A stretch of 64,000 nt of DNA from assembly GCA_013368315.1 (NCBI GenBank), contig JAACJM010000080.1:1-64000 (forward strand), in the 5' to 3' direction. The stretch comes from Tetrapyrgos nigripes. Taxonomy: Eukaryota; Basidiomycota; Agaricomycetes; Agaricales; Campanellaceae. Position 1 is the first letter of the stretch; every line of letters begins with the position of its first letter. Made by a program: the position numbers and the translations under genes. Positions 22,552-33,689 of this stretch are shown one piece after another. Under the pieces are notes generated by a model. It worked only from the letters and a program-made list of their open reading frames with translations. It did not search any database and was not told where the DNA came from.

Positions 22552-24150
22552 AAAGTTTTTACCTTTCATAGTGCGAAAAGATTTAATCAGCATTGAACGC
22601 TGATCACCTGAGACTGTTAATAGGCCTAAATGTTTAAGTTTAGTTAGTTCATCCAAGATTTCCAGCTCTCTCAATTCCTGTCGATATCCACCTTTGTTTT
22701 TTAGACCTCCTGTAAGAAGACTTCCATTGAATCCTTGAAGGATTAATGTTTGATCAGCACATGAGCTGCGTGATAATGCAGTATACATAGCTCTGAAATC
22801 TTTGCTATTATTAACGTCGACCACATTCCAATCTCTCGTTTTGCCTTGAGATGCAAAATCTGTCATAGCAAAATTGGGAAGTACTTCGACTTGAGTACGA
22901 GATCTGGCAATTTGGGAATCATCTGAAAGTTTGCATTCAATTCTGACAGTATTTCGGGTTATAGGTACTACATTTTCAGGAAGACCCTCGAATTGAATTG
23001 GAGATGGAGGTTTAGGGGGGTTATGTAGTTTAATGAAAAGAACATCTAAGACAGGCTTGCCATGCTTGCCCATTTTTTCTTTCCAGCCATGGACATGGCC
23101 TTCCTGTCCCTTAGTGTTACAGAGTTCAGTGGCGCTATTGTATCTAATCATAACAGGCATTCCTAGACATAGATCAAGTCTGCCAGGGATTTGTCTATCA
23201 TTATAAGAATGTGGTTGAGTCCATAATTCATGTTGAACCTTGTTATTAACTTTGAATCTCTTTGACTTACGTCTTTTTCTATGCTGCTTCTCGTTTTCTG
23301 GAGTATCTTCCAGAACAACCTGCTCATCTTCTGAATAAAAAGACATCAATGTCTGTCCTGTTTCAGCAGCAAATCGTTCTGTTCCAAGCTTATTAGCTAC
23401 ATCTTTATGTTTATTATAAGTAAGAATAATAGGAGTATTGCGAAAATTTTCATTTCTGAGTGACTTGCCAGGCTCGTGAGGGTTTGATATCAGTGTTCGC
23501 AAAAAAGCAATATCTTCTGAAGAACATGACTTATACCGCATGTTCTCCAGAGCCTTTCGATAACTATCATCCTTTTCTGATGCTTCAGTTAGCCTCATAT
23601 TTTTTCTAAGCATTACAACTGTTGTTACTTGATGCCAGAGATGCTGGCCTATAGCATTTTCCTGATCTGACCTTGATTTTGGTGATTGTCCAATAGAATG
23701 ACTATATAATGCTACACTTTCACCACCTATAGCAGGGGGAAGCTGACCAAAATCTCCAGCAAAAATCATATTCATTCCTCCAAAAGGAAAATGGGGCATG
23801 CTTAAAGCAAGGGCTAATTTTGCGCTGATCTTGTACATGTCTTTACAAGACAACATTGAAACTTCATCAAGAAATATGTAACTGACACCTTCCAACCATG
23901 AACAGATCTGTGGAATAGATGTTGAATGATTCTCTCCTTCTGATTTTGAGTTAATACCAAACAAATAATGATACGTTGATCCTGCTAGCAGTGCAGCTCC
24001 ATTTCCAGTTGGTGCAACAACTAGTATATGGTACGACTCTTTTCTCTCTGCAAAGAACTTGCGCAGAGCACGCAATACAGTTGATTTACCAGTCCCACCC
24101 ATTCCACCTATATACATCTTTAACTACTGAGGACATGGGCTGACTGCCTG
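22519..24150 (-). pseudogene. Helitron PIF1-type helicase domain
   Basis: Helicase of a rolling-circle transposon, expected to unwind donor DNA with the Rep nuclease. Walker A is GGMGGTGKST, followed by VVAPTGNGAALL (Ia), YIFLDEVSML (Walker B), FAGDFGQLPPA (motif III), MLRKNMRL, ILTYNKHKDVAN, and the C-terminal TDFASQGKT with AMYTALSRSS (motifs V-VI). Just upstream the same frame reads QAVSPCPQ, then TAG, then LKMYIGGMG, so a CAG to TAG change separates it from the Rep part. The 3' end runs into the inserted element at 22551. Length and motifs are otherwise complete. Confidence 0.9.
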
Positions 24151-24155
24151 ATTTG

Positions 24156-25930
24156 CTATGATTCTGAATGCTCTGTCTTGCTCTGCATTATCCTGGAACT
24201 GAAATTCTTTGCTATCTGATCAATCAAATTCTGAGCGTGCCTTTGTCTTGTTCTTTGCTCAAATGTGTTTTTATCTAGTATTTCTACCTGTTCAGGAAAT
24301 GAGTTTTTTAAATTTATTACTGGAATTCTGGTCTGAACCTGATCTAATTCTTTTATCAAGTATATCTTGCCTCATTTTGCTGATTTGAAGTTTCCAGCCA
24401 TGTGCACTTTTATCAATTTGTGGCTTGCATGCTGAAGGAATCAATGATTTTCGATCATGCAAAGTGTCAGTCCAGCCCATATCTACCAAAAGCTCCTTCA
24501 TTTCATGCATCTCCTCCTGCCTTCGCCTTTCAAATGGTCCAGACCCTTCATTATTGAGTGGATCAATTAAATCAGAGTCAATGCCATCATCGTACTCTGG
24601 AAGATAAGAATCCTCTGTTTTCTCGCTCATTGTTCTTCTCTGTGCATTGTAGTCATCTCTGGAATCCAAACACTCATAACGAACTTGAAAATTGTTGAGT
24701 GTCTGCTTCTGCAAAGGTGTGAATTGAAAGTTATCAAATGCATCATCCCAAGTCTGATCTTCATTTTTTAAATTTTTACCATTTCTCCAGGGTTTAAATA
24801 GTGTTAGCATCACAGTACAGTAATATTCACGATTGCCTTTATCAGCCCTAGGTAATGTACCTCCAATAAATTTTGGAACAAATCGCTTATCATCTGATAG
24901 AACCTTTAATGCATGTGAGTCAGCAAGAGGATGGCCATGAACAAAAGGAAACACATTTGTTGCTAATTTTTGCTTGGAAACTGGCTTTGGGCCTTGGGGA
25001 TATTCTCTTGTGCTGTGTTGATTATCAGATTCAAAGCCTGCATCAGACTCTGAATCTGAAGCATTACTTTCAGTATCTGGTCCGCATCATTGAATAAATC
25101 TGTTGTTAATTGCTCTGCACTGTCACATACACCTTTCTTGGTAGAGACTTTGATTCTTTCACATAGCTGCACCCAATCATACAGACACATTTGTTCCAGA
25201 TGTGAGGGACGATATATATAATCATAAACTTGTGAGAGTGCAACTACACCATTGCGCTTTCTTAGAAGAATTACTTTATCTTTTGTAGAAGGTGAGTTCT
25301 CATCAAAAATAGTCCAGTATTTTTGAACCTCATTTACATAGTTTTTCCAGTAAAAGGTTTTGAACTTATGGCTGGTATAGTGGTCTGGATTGTCTAGTAG
25401 ATACATACAAATCATCGGAGCCCCCAATTCCATTTTAACTGATAATAAATTTACCATTTATGTTACTAATTTTCTTACTTTCTCTTGCCTACTTAATGGT
25501 CCATTTAACATTTCAGAATTTCTTTCAAGCACAGACTTTATGACATCAAAGATAACATGAGTATTTAAACTCCATTTTGTGATATAATTGGTCACATAGT
25601 ACACAACAGCTTTGATTGCAGTTCCAGACAATAATGAAGTTACATCTGAGTTACATCTGAGTAGATAAGTCATGGTAGGGTTATAAGTATTGATCCAAGG
25701 CTCATGTTTCTGCATTCTTAAGTAACCTGTTTCCTGGTCAACCTGGGTTGTCTCCACAAATTGACGTGGAAATCTTGCACTACATGTACCATATTTATTA
25801 TCAAGACACCCAAAATAATCTTTGTTCTTTTTACGTTTGCCATCCTTTCCCATAGTTGACTTGCATTTATGAATGTGAGTACGAGATACAATGTCATCGA
25901 CATCATCTTTGTATTGATTCCTAATAGTAT
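24156..25930 (-). pseudogene. Helitron Rep C-terminal part and linker
   Basis: SRTHIHKCKS and FGCLDNKYGTCSARFPR lead to YLLRCNSDVTS and YYVTNYITK, the two-tyrosine Rep motif of Helitron nucleases (about 25575). Later segments (MICMYLLDNPDHYTSHKF, FPFVHGHPLADSH, YYCTVMLTLFKPWRNG) are usual between Rep and helicase. The N-terminal portion of the Rep protein is missing: coding similarity stops at about 25930, next to a 24-bp palindrome. At least one frame change near 24330-24360 moves the reading to LDQVQTRIPVINLKNSFPE. The copy cannot make a full Rep-helicase. Confidence 0.85.
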
Positions 25931-25935
25931 AACCT

Positions 25936-25959
25936 CTGGACTATAGGCCTATAGTCCAG
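25936..25959. repeat. 24-bp perfect palindrome at the Helitron truncation point
   Basis: CTGGACTATAGG followed by its exact complement CCTATAGTCCAG. It lies within about 10 bp of where Helitron coding similarity ends. A second palindrome CTGTCTATAGACAG follows at about 26170. Confidence 0.85.
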
Positions 25960-28740
25960 GTTTCCATCGATGGAGCCATGGTGCTTGACATAAGCCAGCT
26001 ATCAGACGGTACCTGATGAACTTCCAAGCATCTCAATACCCAGATAGTGGGGGTTTGGGGTGAAGGAAAAAGAGCCATGGATGTGCCATTGTGCAGGGAG
26101 TGTGGAAAATCAAGAAAAAGTTCACAGCGCACTGTCGAACAGTTCCACCACAGACCTGGGTAAACCTGACTGTCTATAGACAGCTTGGAAGAATAGGAAT
26201 AAAATGTATTTCAGCGTTTGGGGGAGGCAGTCATATGGTACCATCCAGCTTTAGGTTCTCCTTTCAATACAGGTAGTGAAACCTTCAGTTTAGTTCCTGG
26301 ATATAAACGAGCTGCTGCCTTGGGTGAGTGGTTTCAAGACGGGTATCTATAAAGAATGGGATGACCCATGGGAATGAAGTTAACCGATAGCCGACGAGCT
26401 AACCGAACTTTAGAGTTAAGCGTAAGTTTAAACTCACCGCCTGACCGCCTGATTCTTAGCGGCGCAACTTGTGGACTCCGTTGTAAGCCCAATTGAACTC
26501 AGCAGCAGTTCATCAAGTTGAGGTTCGAAAATCAAGTCATTCAGTCACGGTGTTAAATGGGTCAGACGTATATGCAAGTTCCCTGGACCCTGACAGTACT
26601 AGTACTCACTACTAGCAGCGTAGCTCCAAAAACATTTCCACTCATGCACCATAAAGCAGCCCACGCAATTGACCAATTAACACTCCGCAGTATAGGACCA
26701 TTACTCTCCATGTCTTCAAACTCAGGCCACCAATCTCATTCCTCCAAAAACTGCGGTCGATACAAATCAATGGGATCAAAAATTAGGATTTGTGATGATT
26801 GTTGGTTACATCCAGAGTCGGAATGAATTGATCGGTTCTGACAGCACCCAGACTGAACCATTGAATATAAAACCTTTTCACTGAACAGACGACAAAAGCC
26901 CTCACCGAAAGCGCGGTCCATTACTTGACACTTTGCTTCATATTCGTGAGCAAACAAGAAAGCTGTAGACAAAATTCTCTGAATAAAGTAGCTTTTCGGC
27001 AATAACATCGGCTTTGAAACGAGCTCTCAATATTTTAGATTGCTTGTTCGGAGCTGTATGGTCTACTACACGCTGGTGGAGATGCAATAGGTCGATAGCA
27101 GACAAAAGTTGCAAGAGCTCTGACAACGTTGAGCAAGGAATAATGGGCACGCGCTGGCAGCAAGACCGAGGCATTGCGAGAGAGTCATGGTGGTAAAGCG
27201 TAGAAGGCAATGGAATGCTGAAAACAATGACCTCATGCGGGAATCGCTGTTTAAAATTTCAGAACCCGAATTTGTTGATCGATCGGTGGGACACGTCCCT
27301 CCTCCTGTCCCTTCAGTCCGGAGTTGGGGACTGACTGTCCGACGCACGTAATTTAAGTTTGTTTGGCTTCACCACCTGACCTACGCGCGTGGCTTTGTCC
27401 CTTCGTAGTTGCCCCCTATTCACCATTTCTTCTGTCTGTAACTTGCTTGGCCCTTCCTTTAAGATGTTTACTGACTTGCCTACCTTACTAAATCTTATTA
27501 AGTACCTGCACATTAAAATCATGATACAATATCCCTCCCTATTTACTGTGCTTACGAGTCCTATTTATAGGACGAGTCTTATTGTGAACTCAAATGACCG
27601 CATTTTTCGTATTCCGGGAAAATATATCCTATTCCGTCAGCTCGGCAGACTCAGCACCAAGCTTCTCCGCGAATTCTCCATCAACTTTCGTCAAGCAACG
27701 AACTAGTGACCAGTGACCAGTGCTCAGTCCATGACCCACATCTACCTCTTCAGAGTCTATTGCATTTTGTGCAATGGGAGGAGGACTCGTACCTGCCGCT
27801 GTATACAGTGGCCTGCACCGACATACTAATGATATATTAGAAAAAAAGCGAAAGGATGAAAAAAGTTCCATGAGAAAAGAGGAAAAGGCACCACGAGGAC
27901 CGAAAAGCCGGAGATAGTCGATTTGCTGTTTTACTGATGTAAATGACTAAACTAACTTCTGAAAGCAACCACACACCATGGGCAAACACCTACCAGATTG
28001 GATTCTTACCTGGTAAGACCGCCTCAAGTTGGGGTGCTTGATCAGATGTGTCATCTACCGTTCGATCAGTCTAACTTGCTTATTCCGCTTCAGTTTTCTG
28101 TGACGAGGTGACCTTACCTCAGCGGTCTCCTGGAGCGCTGTCACAGGCTGTCACTCTCTCCTCTGTCGCGTATCATATCATCCCGGAATTTACATATGTT
28201 CCCTTTTCGAGCTCCCGTCATTCTTTGTTCATTCGGATTTCCCTACGTATTCAAGCCCAAAGTTGTAACCCCCAGCTCATCCCATTTGCGATTGGAATGC
28301 ACCATTGTACTCTTTGTTTGAGTCTGTCTCGAAAATCCTGGGAGCAAGTTTGAATACAAGGTCAAGGAGGGCCAGTACCCAGGTCAAAGATCGGATAGCT
28401 ACGTGAGTTTTCAGAGTCTTGTCCTGATCTCTTTTTCTCTTGATAAATTGGTATTCAAGGGCTACAAATGGGAAGTGTAACTACTGATCATCTCAGATAC
28501 ATACTTGAAAAAAAGGGTTTACTTTGTCAAACCATATTGTTATGAGCATGAGCAAGTAAATAAGTATCCAAATACTCACTCCTGAGGAAGTACTTCAGCG
28601 CTAGCGCATATTTACATCTTCTGGGGTTTGTACAAGCTAGCATCTATCAGTCCTCATTTCCACTCGGAGCTCGGAGTACTGTAGGCTTTCCAGTATTTCA
28701 AAGCTTTCGTGCACTGCAATAGCGCAGGATACAATAACTG
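25960..28740. other. Gene-less stretch with repeat fragments
   Basis: No supported gene in 2.8 kb; open frames are short and incoherent on both strands. About 27841-27945 is related to 11140-11280 (shared AGTCGATTTGC and TTTTACTGATG blocks in GAAAAAG-rich sequence). About 27955-28030 has an inverted relative at 29705-29795. Confidence 0.5.
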
Positions 28741-29317
28741 GGGTAAAAAGCCATCGCTTCGCGTGGCAAGCTACGAGGCCTGTTCAATAAAGCCAAAATT
28801 TTACTCCTATATTGACTACGCTGCAGCTGCTGAGAGAAGAGAGCTAAAACAACAAAAGAGGATTTGAAGACAAGAATTACGAGGTTTGTACTCGATGCGA
28901 ATGCAAGCTTGAGGAGTGGAGGAATAGGGCGGTGGACATTGTCGACACTGGCAGTGAAAACAAGAGTGTCGAGACGCTGCCAGCTGGCATGACGTTTGCA
29001 TGACGTTGTGGTTGTCGACAGAAAGCACGCCGAGAATACAAAAATATCCGCTTGGCAGAAAGGCGTACAGAAACATCTTATATCAGTACAATAATGTCAT
29101 CTATCCATCGAGCGGATATTTTTGTCCTTTCGGCGTGAAGGCCTCGCGTTGATCTGAGGAAGCCGTGAACAACGTCATGGGTCTTTGATGGGTCTCGACT
29201 GTGATTCCATATGAGCGCCTAATGAGCGCCAACGAACAGGGGTGGGAGTTTGAACCCGTGGAAAAGATCTGGGAGGTCACTACGACATAAATTAACTCAG
29301 CCTAAAGGCCTCGTAAC
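28741..29317 (-). mobile_element. Short two-ended element E (diverged)
   Basis: The minus strand starts GTTACGAGGCCTTTAGG at 29317 and ends with AGGCCTCGTAGC, the hairpin GCCACGCGAAGCGATGGC and a short tail at 28741. The GTTTCCGCGTGTGGC block seen inside other copies is not clear here. An internal inverted repeat ACAAAAATATCCGCT occurs at about 29038 and 29110-29125. No gene. Confidence 0.45.
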
Positions 29318-29881
29318 TATTCTGATTCAACAGAGTCGCACGGAGTCGGTTAAGAGGCGGACGGCGGACGGAGTCTAGGCCTTTACGTAGTGTGACCGAC
29401 CGTCCGTACCTGGCCGCTTGCTACGCGAGTTAGACTGATCGAACTAGGCCTCGTCATCTAGTTTTTGTCAATAGAAATCTTTAAATCAAACTGACATCAT
29501 GGCCTCGGCATTTCCCAATACAAAACCAACCATTCAGCCACACAGAGCTGGCCGGACCTTTGAGCTTGGAAAACGGATGCTTTCTAATGCTGTTTCACCG
29601 GCGTATTCAATCTGGCATGTATTCTCCGCAGTCTAAGTAAAAATTATATTCAAAGGTTGGCTCAAAAGGCAAATGACATCATATAAATAAAAGAAGTACG
29701 CCACGAGGGCTCTACCTGGTCTTACCGGGTCAAAAGTTGACCTGGTGGGTGTTTGCCTGCGGTGACAGTAGTTGCTGTTGAAAGCAGTGGTCCAAACTGT
29801 CAACTAATAAGCTTCATTTGCGCGAGTAAGATCCCATAGGGTTACCCACCAAGTGAATTATGGCAGGCATCATGCTAGTGA
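29318..29881. other. Gene-less stretch downstream of gene A
   Basis: No gene. About 29705-29795 is an inverted relative of 27955-28030, sharing GGCAAACACC, ACCAG and GGTAAGACC blocks. Confidence 0.5.
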
Positions 29882-31403
29882 TCAGGAAAAAAAAGCTGGC
29901 AACTTTTTGTATCCGACCTCGTTCCAGTCCCCAGCGTCGATAGTCGGCTCCAAATGAGATTCCGCGGCTGCTATAATCTTACCCCACAACTTGGAGTCAA
30001 CACGATCAATGCCCCGTTCGTTCTTCTCAAAAAATGTAAAGACTCTCGGTGCGAGTTTCATTGCCTCAGAATCGCCAGAAAAATCTCCGCTTGGGGGAAT
30101 AGAGGTGGTGGTGGAAAAGATCCTGAACGCGCGCTCAATCTAAAAAATCGCCCATCAATTCAGATAATAAACCAGAAGAAATAAAGTTACCGCCAAGATC
30201 GCAAGAACCATAGCTCTTTTTGGCGGATAGCCAGAGCGTTCACTGACAGGTATGCTGGCGATGGCCTTGAAATGTTCAGAGAATGTCTTGGCGACAATGT
30301 TCGTTTGCAAAAACCCCTGTGAACATCAATGAGGACAGTTGGAATGGATGCATTGAAGTTATGAGAGAGGAGGGTACGCACCGTGCGCTGCTCGGGCTGC
30401 ACATAGTAGCACGGATGTTGCCATATATCACCTTTGGTCTGTTTGTTGATGTGCTCCTGCGGTTCTACACCTAGCATATCCAACTCGTCTTGGAGCGCCT
30501 TGATAGCTGCTTCACCAAATGAGTTGCGCCAATCAGTGAGAACTTTGGTGACCTTGAAAGCATAATTATCAGGAGTGGGGGAGCAATGAGAAAGTTTGTT
30601 ATACCAATGGTTTAATACCCCTCTCATAGGCTGAGAAGCCGTTTTTTATGTCAGACGGCATAACCTTGCTCCATAGCTCCTTCACTTCCTGTGGAGTAGG
30701 TTCGCTCCATGTCCCTGATCTCCCAGCTCTGCAGCCAGCAAGCTCAATGAGTGCTGGTGTGAAGCACTCATAGAATGCAGCATTCATATCCTCGGGAAGG
30801 TTCTACAAGAGATAGAATCACCAGAATTAAATCCAAGGAGGGATATCTACAGAAGAACATACTTCACGGTGATTCCCCGCCTTGATATTGCGATCATGAG
30901 ATGGAAGAAATGAAATCAGACTCGAGGACGCCTAGGGGCAACTACTAAAAAACATACCTCAAGAGGGTTCTCCGCCTGGATAGTTCAAACAAGAGGTGGA
31001 ATCAGTGAAATTAGATTCGAGGACCCAATCATAGACATGCCTCACGAGTCCCCCCCTTGTTTTCACGACCATGAGATGGATTTGTTGTATGAGTTCTCCC
31101 GTTATAAATGACACCACCATCGCGCAAGTCATTTTGCTCATTCTTCCTGTAATCACCTTCGACCTTCCCAACGTACTCATTATCAATGTGCTGTGCCCCG
31201 TCGGTGTGATAATTAGTCTGGGTTCCGGCGCCGTTGTTATTGTTCTGGGTCCCTTTGCCGATGTTACTGTTCTGTGGCCCGTTGCCGTTGTTATTGAACT
31301 GTGTCCCGGCGCGATTATTGTGTTGGTTCCCGCCAATGGCATTGATCGTCGAGTCCTCAAACCTGTGACCAGAAGAGTTGTTGAATGAATTGATGTGAGC
31401 CAT
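29882..31403 (-). CDS. Gene A: N/G/Q-repeat protein with conserved helical C-terminal region
   Basis: MAHINSFNNSSGH opens a repeat region of about 75 residues with units such as GTQFNNNGNGPQNSN and GTQNNNNGAGTQ. After tiny exons the conserved part reads NLPEDMNAAFYECFTPALIE, TPQEVKELWSKVMPSD, VTKVLTDWRNSFGEAAIKAL, TKGDIWQHPCYYVQPEQR, FLQTNIVAKTFSEHFKAI and IERAFRIFSTTTSIPPS, to a TGA at 29882. Splice signals are regular (GGTATTAAACCATTG|GTATAAC, CACG|GTGCGTAC, GGCG|GTAACT). Gene B at 57516-58654 has the same layout and about the same exon order. The N-terminal repeat resembles beta-solenoid or prion-like amyloid sequences. I cannot name the C-terminal domain. Upstream DNA is shared with gene B. 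Confidence 0.6.
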
Positions 31404-31518
31404 GCTGAGATGAGTTTGAGGTCCCGACGGATAGTGGGGAAGGCAAGATGTGGGGTGTTCTTCACTAGTGCCCCTGGCATAGAGGATTTTGAAGACTCAT
31501 CCTCGTGTAGATGTGTCT

Positions 31519-32000
31519 TCAGGCATCAGGCATCAAACTCTATCTTGATCCAGCAGTGAATGCATACCCAAATTTACAACGTAATGCATCGTGTCTAAGG
31601 GTTAATCGATAATCCTAGTTTGGTTCCGGACTTCAACTTTTGAACTTTGAGGTTCATCGATGACACCTGATCAGTTTGTTTTAAGCTTCATACGTGGATA
31701 ACGAGTGGTGTCAGCAAAAGATCTTTGAGAGGAACGCTCATCTGACATACGCTATTGATTATAGGCGCTCACACGTCTGGTTGGCCAAAAACCGCGAACA
31801 CACTTGCTTAGAGGTTGAATTGCGATTACAGAGATAGCTTTTACATACACAACATGCGTACACTAGGCCAGACCAAAAGCTTCTTCCCTCCCTCAATTTC
31901 TTCGGGAAGTGTCCATATCATCACCACCCCCACACCTCATTGGATAGGAACGAAAATGACTCCACCTCATGACCCGTTCCGGCAGTTTGGCCATCAGTAA
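31519..32000 (-). promoter_or_regulatory. Upstream region of gene A, related to that of gene B
   Basis: Shares ordered blocks with 18919-19582 and 58943-59640: CTTGATCCAGCAGTGAAT, CCCAAATTTACAACG, GGTTGGCCAAAAACC, GAACACAC and CATGACCCGTTCC. It is more diverged than those two are from each other. Conservation of order in front of both genes suggests the ancestral 5' region duplicated with the gene. Confidence 0.55.
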
Positions 32001-32704
32001 CGCGGCGCGAAACGATGACAGGAGACAAAGAACGTGCCTTGAGGTGTCCAGGTCATCACCTTCCTGCAAATCACGAGTTGACGTTGACAGTTTTTTGAGG
32101 TAGAGACAGTCATTGGCGGCGGATACACACCCAGCAGTAACCAATATCTTGCGCGTGAAAGTTAGATAGAAAACCCTGAATATCCTAATGTGAATAATGG
32201 GCAAATAATTTCTTTCCAATTCTTTTTGTTTTCTACAATTGTACAAACATTATATATTCCAATGTGTTTTCGGCCTCCCAAGAATCGTGAAGTGTGAATG
32301 AAACAAAAAGCCGATGAAAATCTTAATGATTCCCCTTTAGTCGGTTTATTGAAGTATTCTACAATAAGAAAACTAGAGGCAAACATTGTGATTTCGAATG
32401 ACAAGGAAACAATAAAAATCTCAATTCGTTTCCGAGCTTTTTGGAAACGCATTGTATTTGAATGTCAGAACTTAGCACCTGCTTGGCCGACGCTGGCTCA
32501 ACGCCCAGCTTCTGACTAGCCTCAGCTGACCAACTCCAAATTTTAAAAAAAAATTGAGTTACACAAGTCTGTACATCTGTGATACATGCAACGGCAGGCA
32601 AATTGACAGCAACATAGCACAAACAATGGTCTATACGTATACATCAGCAAGTGAAAGCAAGAGAGCAAGAAAAGCCAAGAAAAGAAGAAGAAAAAAGACA
32701 AGTT
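32001..32704. other. Gene-less stretch
   Basis: AT-rich between about 32150 and 32460, no supported gene. A short match (ACACACCCAGCAGTAACCNATAT) to the sequence after the gene B upstream block occurs at about 32124. Confidence 0.45.
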
Positions 32705-33665
32705 TCAAATGTATCCAATTCCCCTCGTCTCTACAATTCGCTTTGCCGCGTCGATGGCAGCACAAGCCTCCTTCTCTCCAAAGTCTAGCTTCATGCAGAA
32801 TTCTTCTCGATGCGCCACAGAACAATCTGGGCACAGTCCCTTGACTTTCCCGGCATGTTGAAGGATTTGTCAATGGGCTTCATTTTCTGTGGTGAAGATG
32901 AAGATGAGTGGTATGCAATTTCGGAAGCTCCACATGACACACCAATGGCATACGCTGTTCCTCTCCTGAGTACCATCACCAAGTACACTAACCGAAATTC
33001 CTTTGACTTGTGGCGACTCCTCCACTCCCTCAGTCGGAGCTCTGGTGTGTGGCCAGTTGAGCCAATTTTGAACTCAACTCTCCCTTTTCCCTTGTTCATC
33101 GTGAAGACATATACCCAGGAAGGAGTGTCATATGCGGGGACGTGTGGAAGGTGTGGAAGGGAAACCTGGAAAACCGAAAACTTGCAGATGTTGGGAAGAG
33201 GGAAGAAGGTAGTTTCTGGAACGAAAGCTCACATACCATGGAGTCTGGGCAAAGAGTGAGCTTTCTGGTTGGTTTGTTGTAATACCGGGGACTTGTAGTA
33301 CACGGGCTTTTGGACAAGGCGGCGGAGGCGGCGTGAACAGAAGGTGGGAGGAGGCCAAGTTGGGCATGTTTGTTGCTGTGTTGTTGCCGGACTGTACCTT
33401 CTATCCTTACTCTAATTTTCGCCTCACACAGTCTGAAATCGCTGTCCATATCACTACTGGTGATAAAGAGGTCTTGGTATGCAGGACAAATTAAACAGTA
33501 GCCTGGGGGAGAGCAAGGTGCGTTGTACAGCTTCTCAAGTCCTCGCAGGACTGTTAATCCTTCCATAGTCATCCTCAGCCGTCCATATGCAGCCGTTCCA
33601 TGTCCCTCAAGACTCCTTTCCGTCTCGGTCCATTCAAGCTTCGGAAATTTCTTCTCTTTCCGCAA
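32705..33665 (-). CDS. T5orf172-type (GIY-YIG-like) domain protein, exon structure uncertain
   Basis: The minus strand reads WVYVFTMNKGKGRVEFKIG then STGHTPELRLREW (about 33120-33000), the conserved start of the T5orf172/MUG113 domain, a member of the GIY-YIG nuclease fold: YVF, FKIGST, RLREW. A later exon reads GLCPDCSVAHREEFCMKL and AAIDAAKRIVETRG to a TGA at 32705, which fits the C..C...H.E.F end of the domain. Upstream sequence (RLRMTMEGLTVLRGLEKLYN, YCLICPAYQDLFITSSDMD) belongs to earlier exons. The join between the two domain halves (about 32960-32850) is not clean: a probable GTATGC...CAG intron leaves the frames out of register, so the gene may be damaged. Fungal members are widespread and of unknown function. 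Confidence 0.5.
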
Positions 33666-33689
33666 CGACTCATAACCAGCAATCTGGAA

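Noticed and set aside
22519..24150. Cellular PIF1 helicase gene
   Set aside because: Fusion to Rep and protease-like modules, missing mitochondrial/nuclear N-terminus and several breaks point to a transposon copy.
24156..25930. Viral or plasmid Rep protein
   Set aside because: The two-tyrosine YYVTNYITK motif is followed by a PIF1 helicase in one unit, which is the Helitron arrangement.
28816..29076. Minus-strand cysteine-rich 86-residue frame
   Set aside because: It lies inside non-coding element E, has no homologous frame in other copies and no splice support.
31071..31388. Plus-strand hydrophobic frame (105 residues) that looks like a membrane protein
   Set aside because: It is antisense to the N/G/Q repeats of gene A; GTT/ATT complements of AAC/AAT codons create false hydrophobicity.
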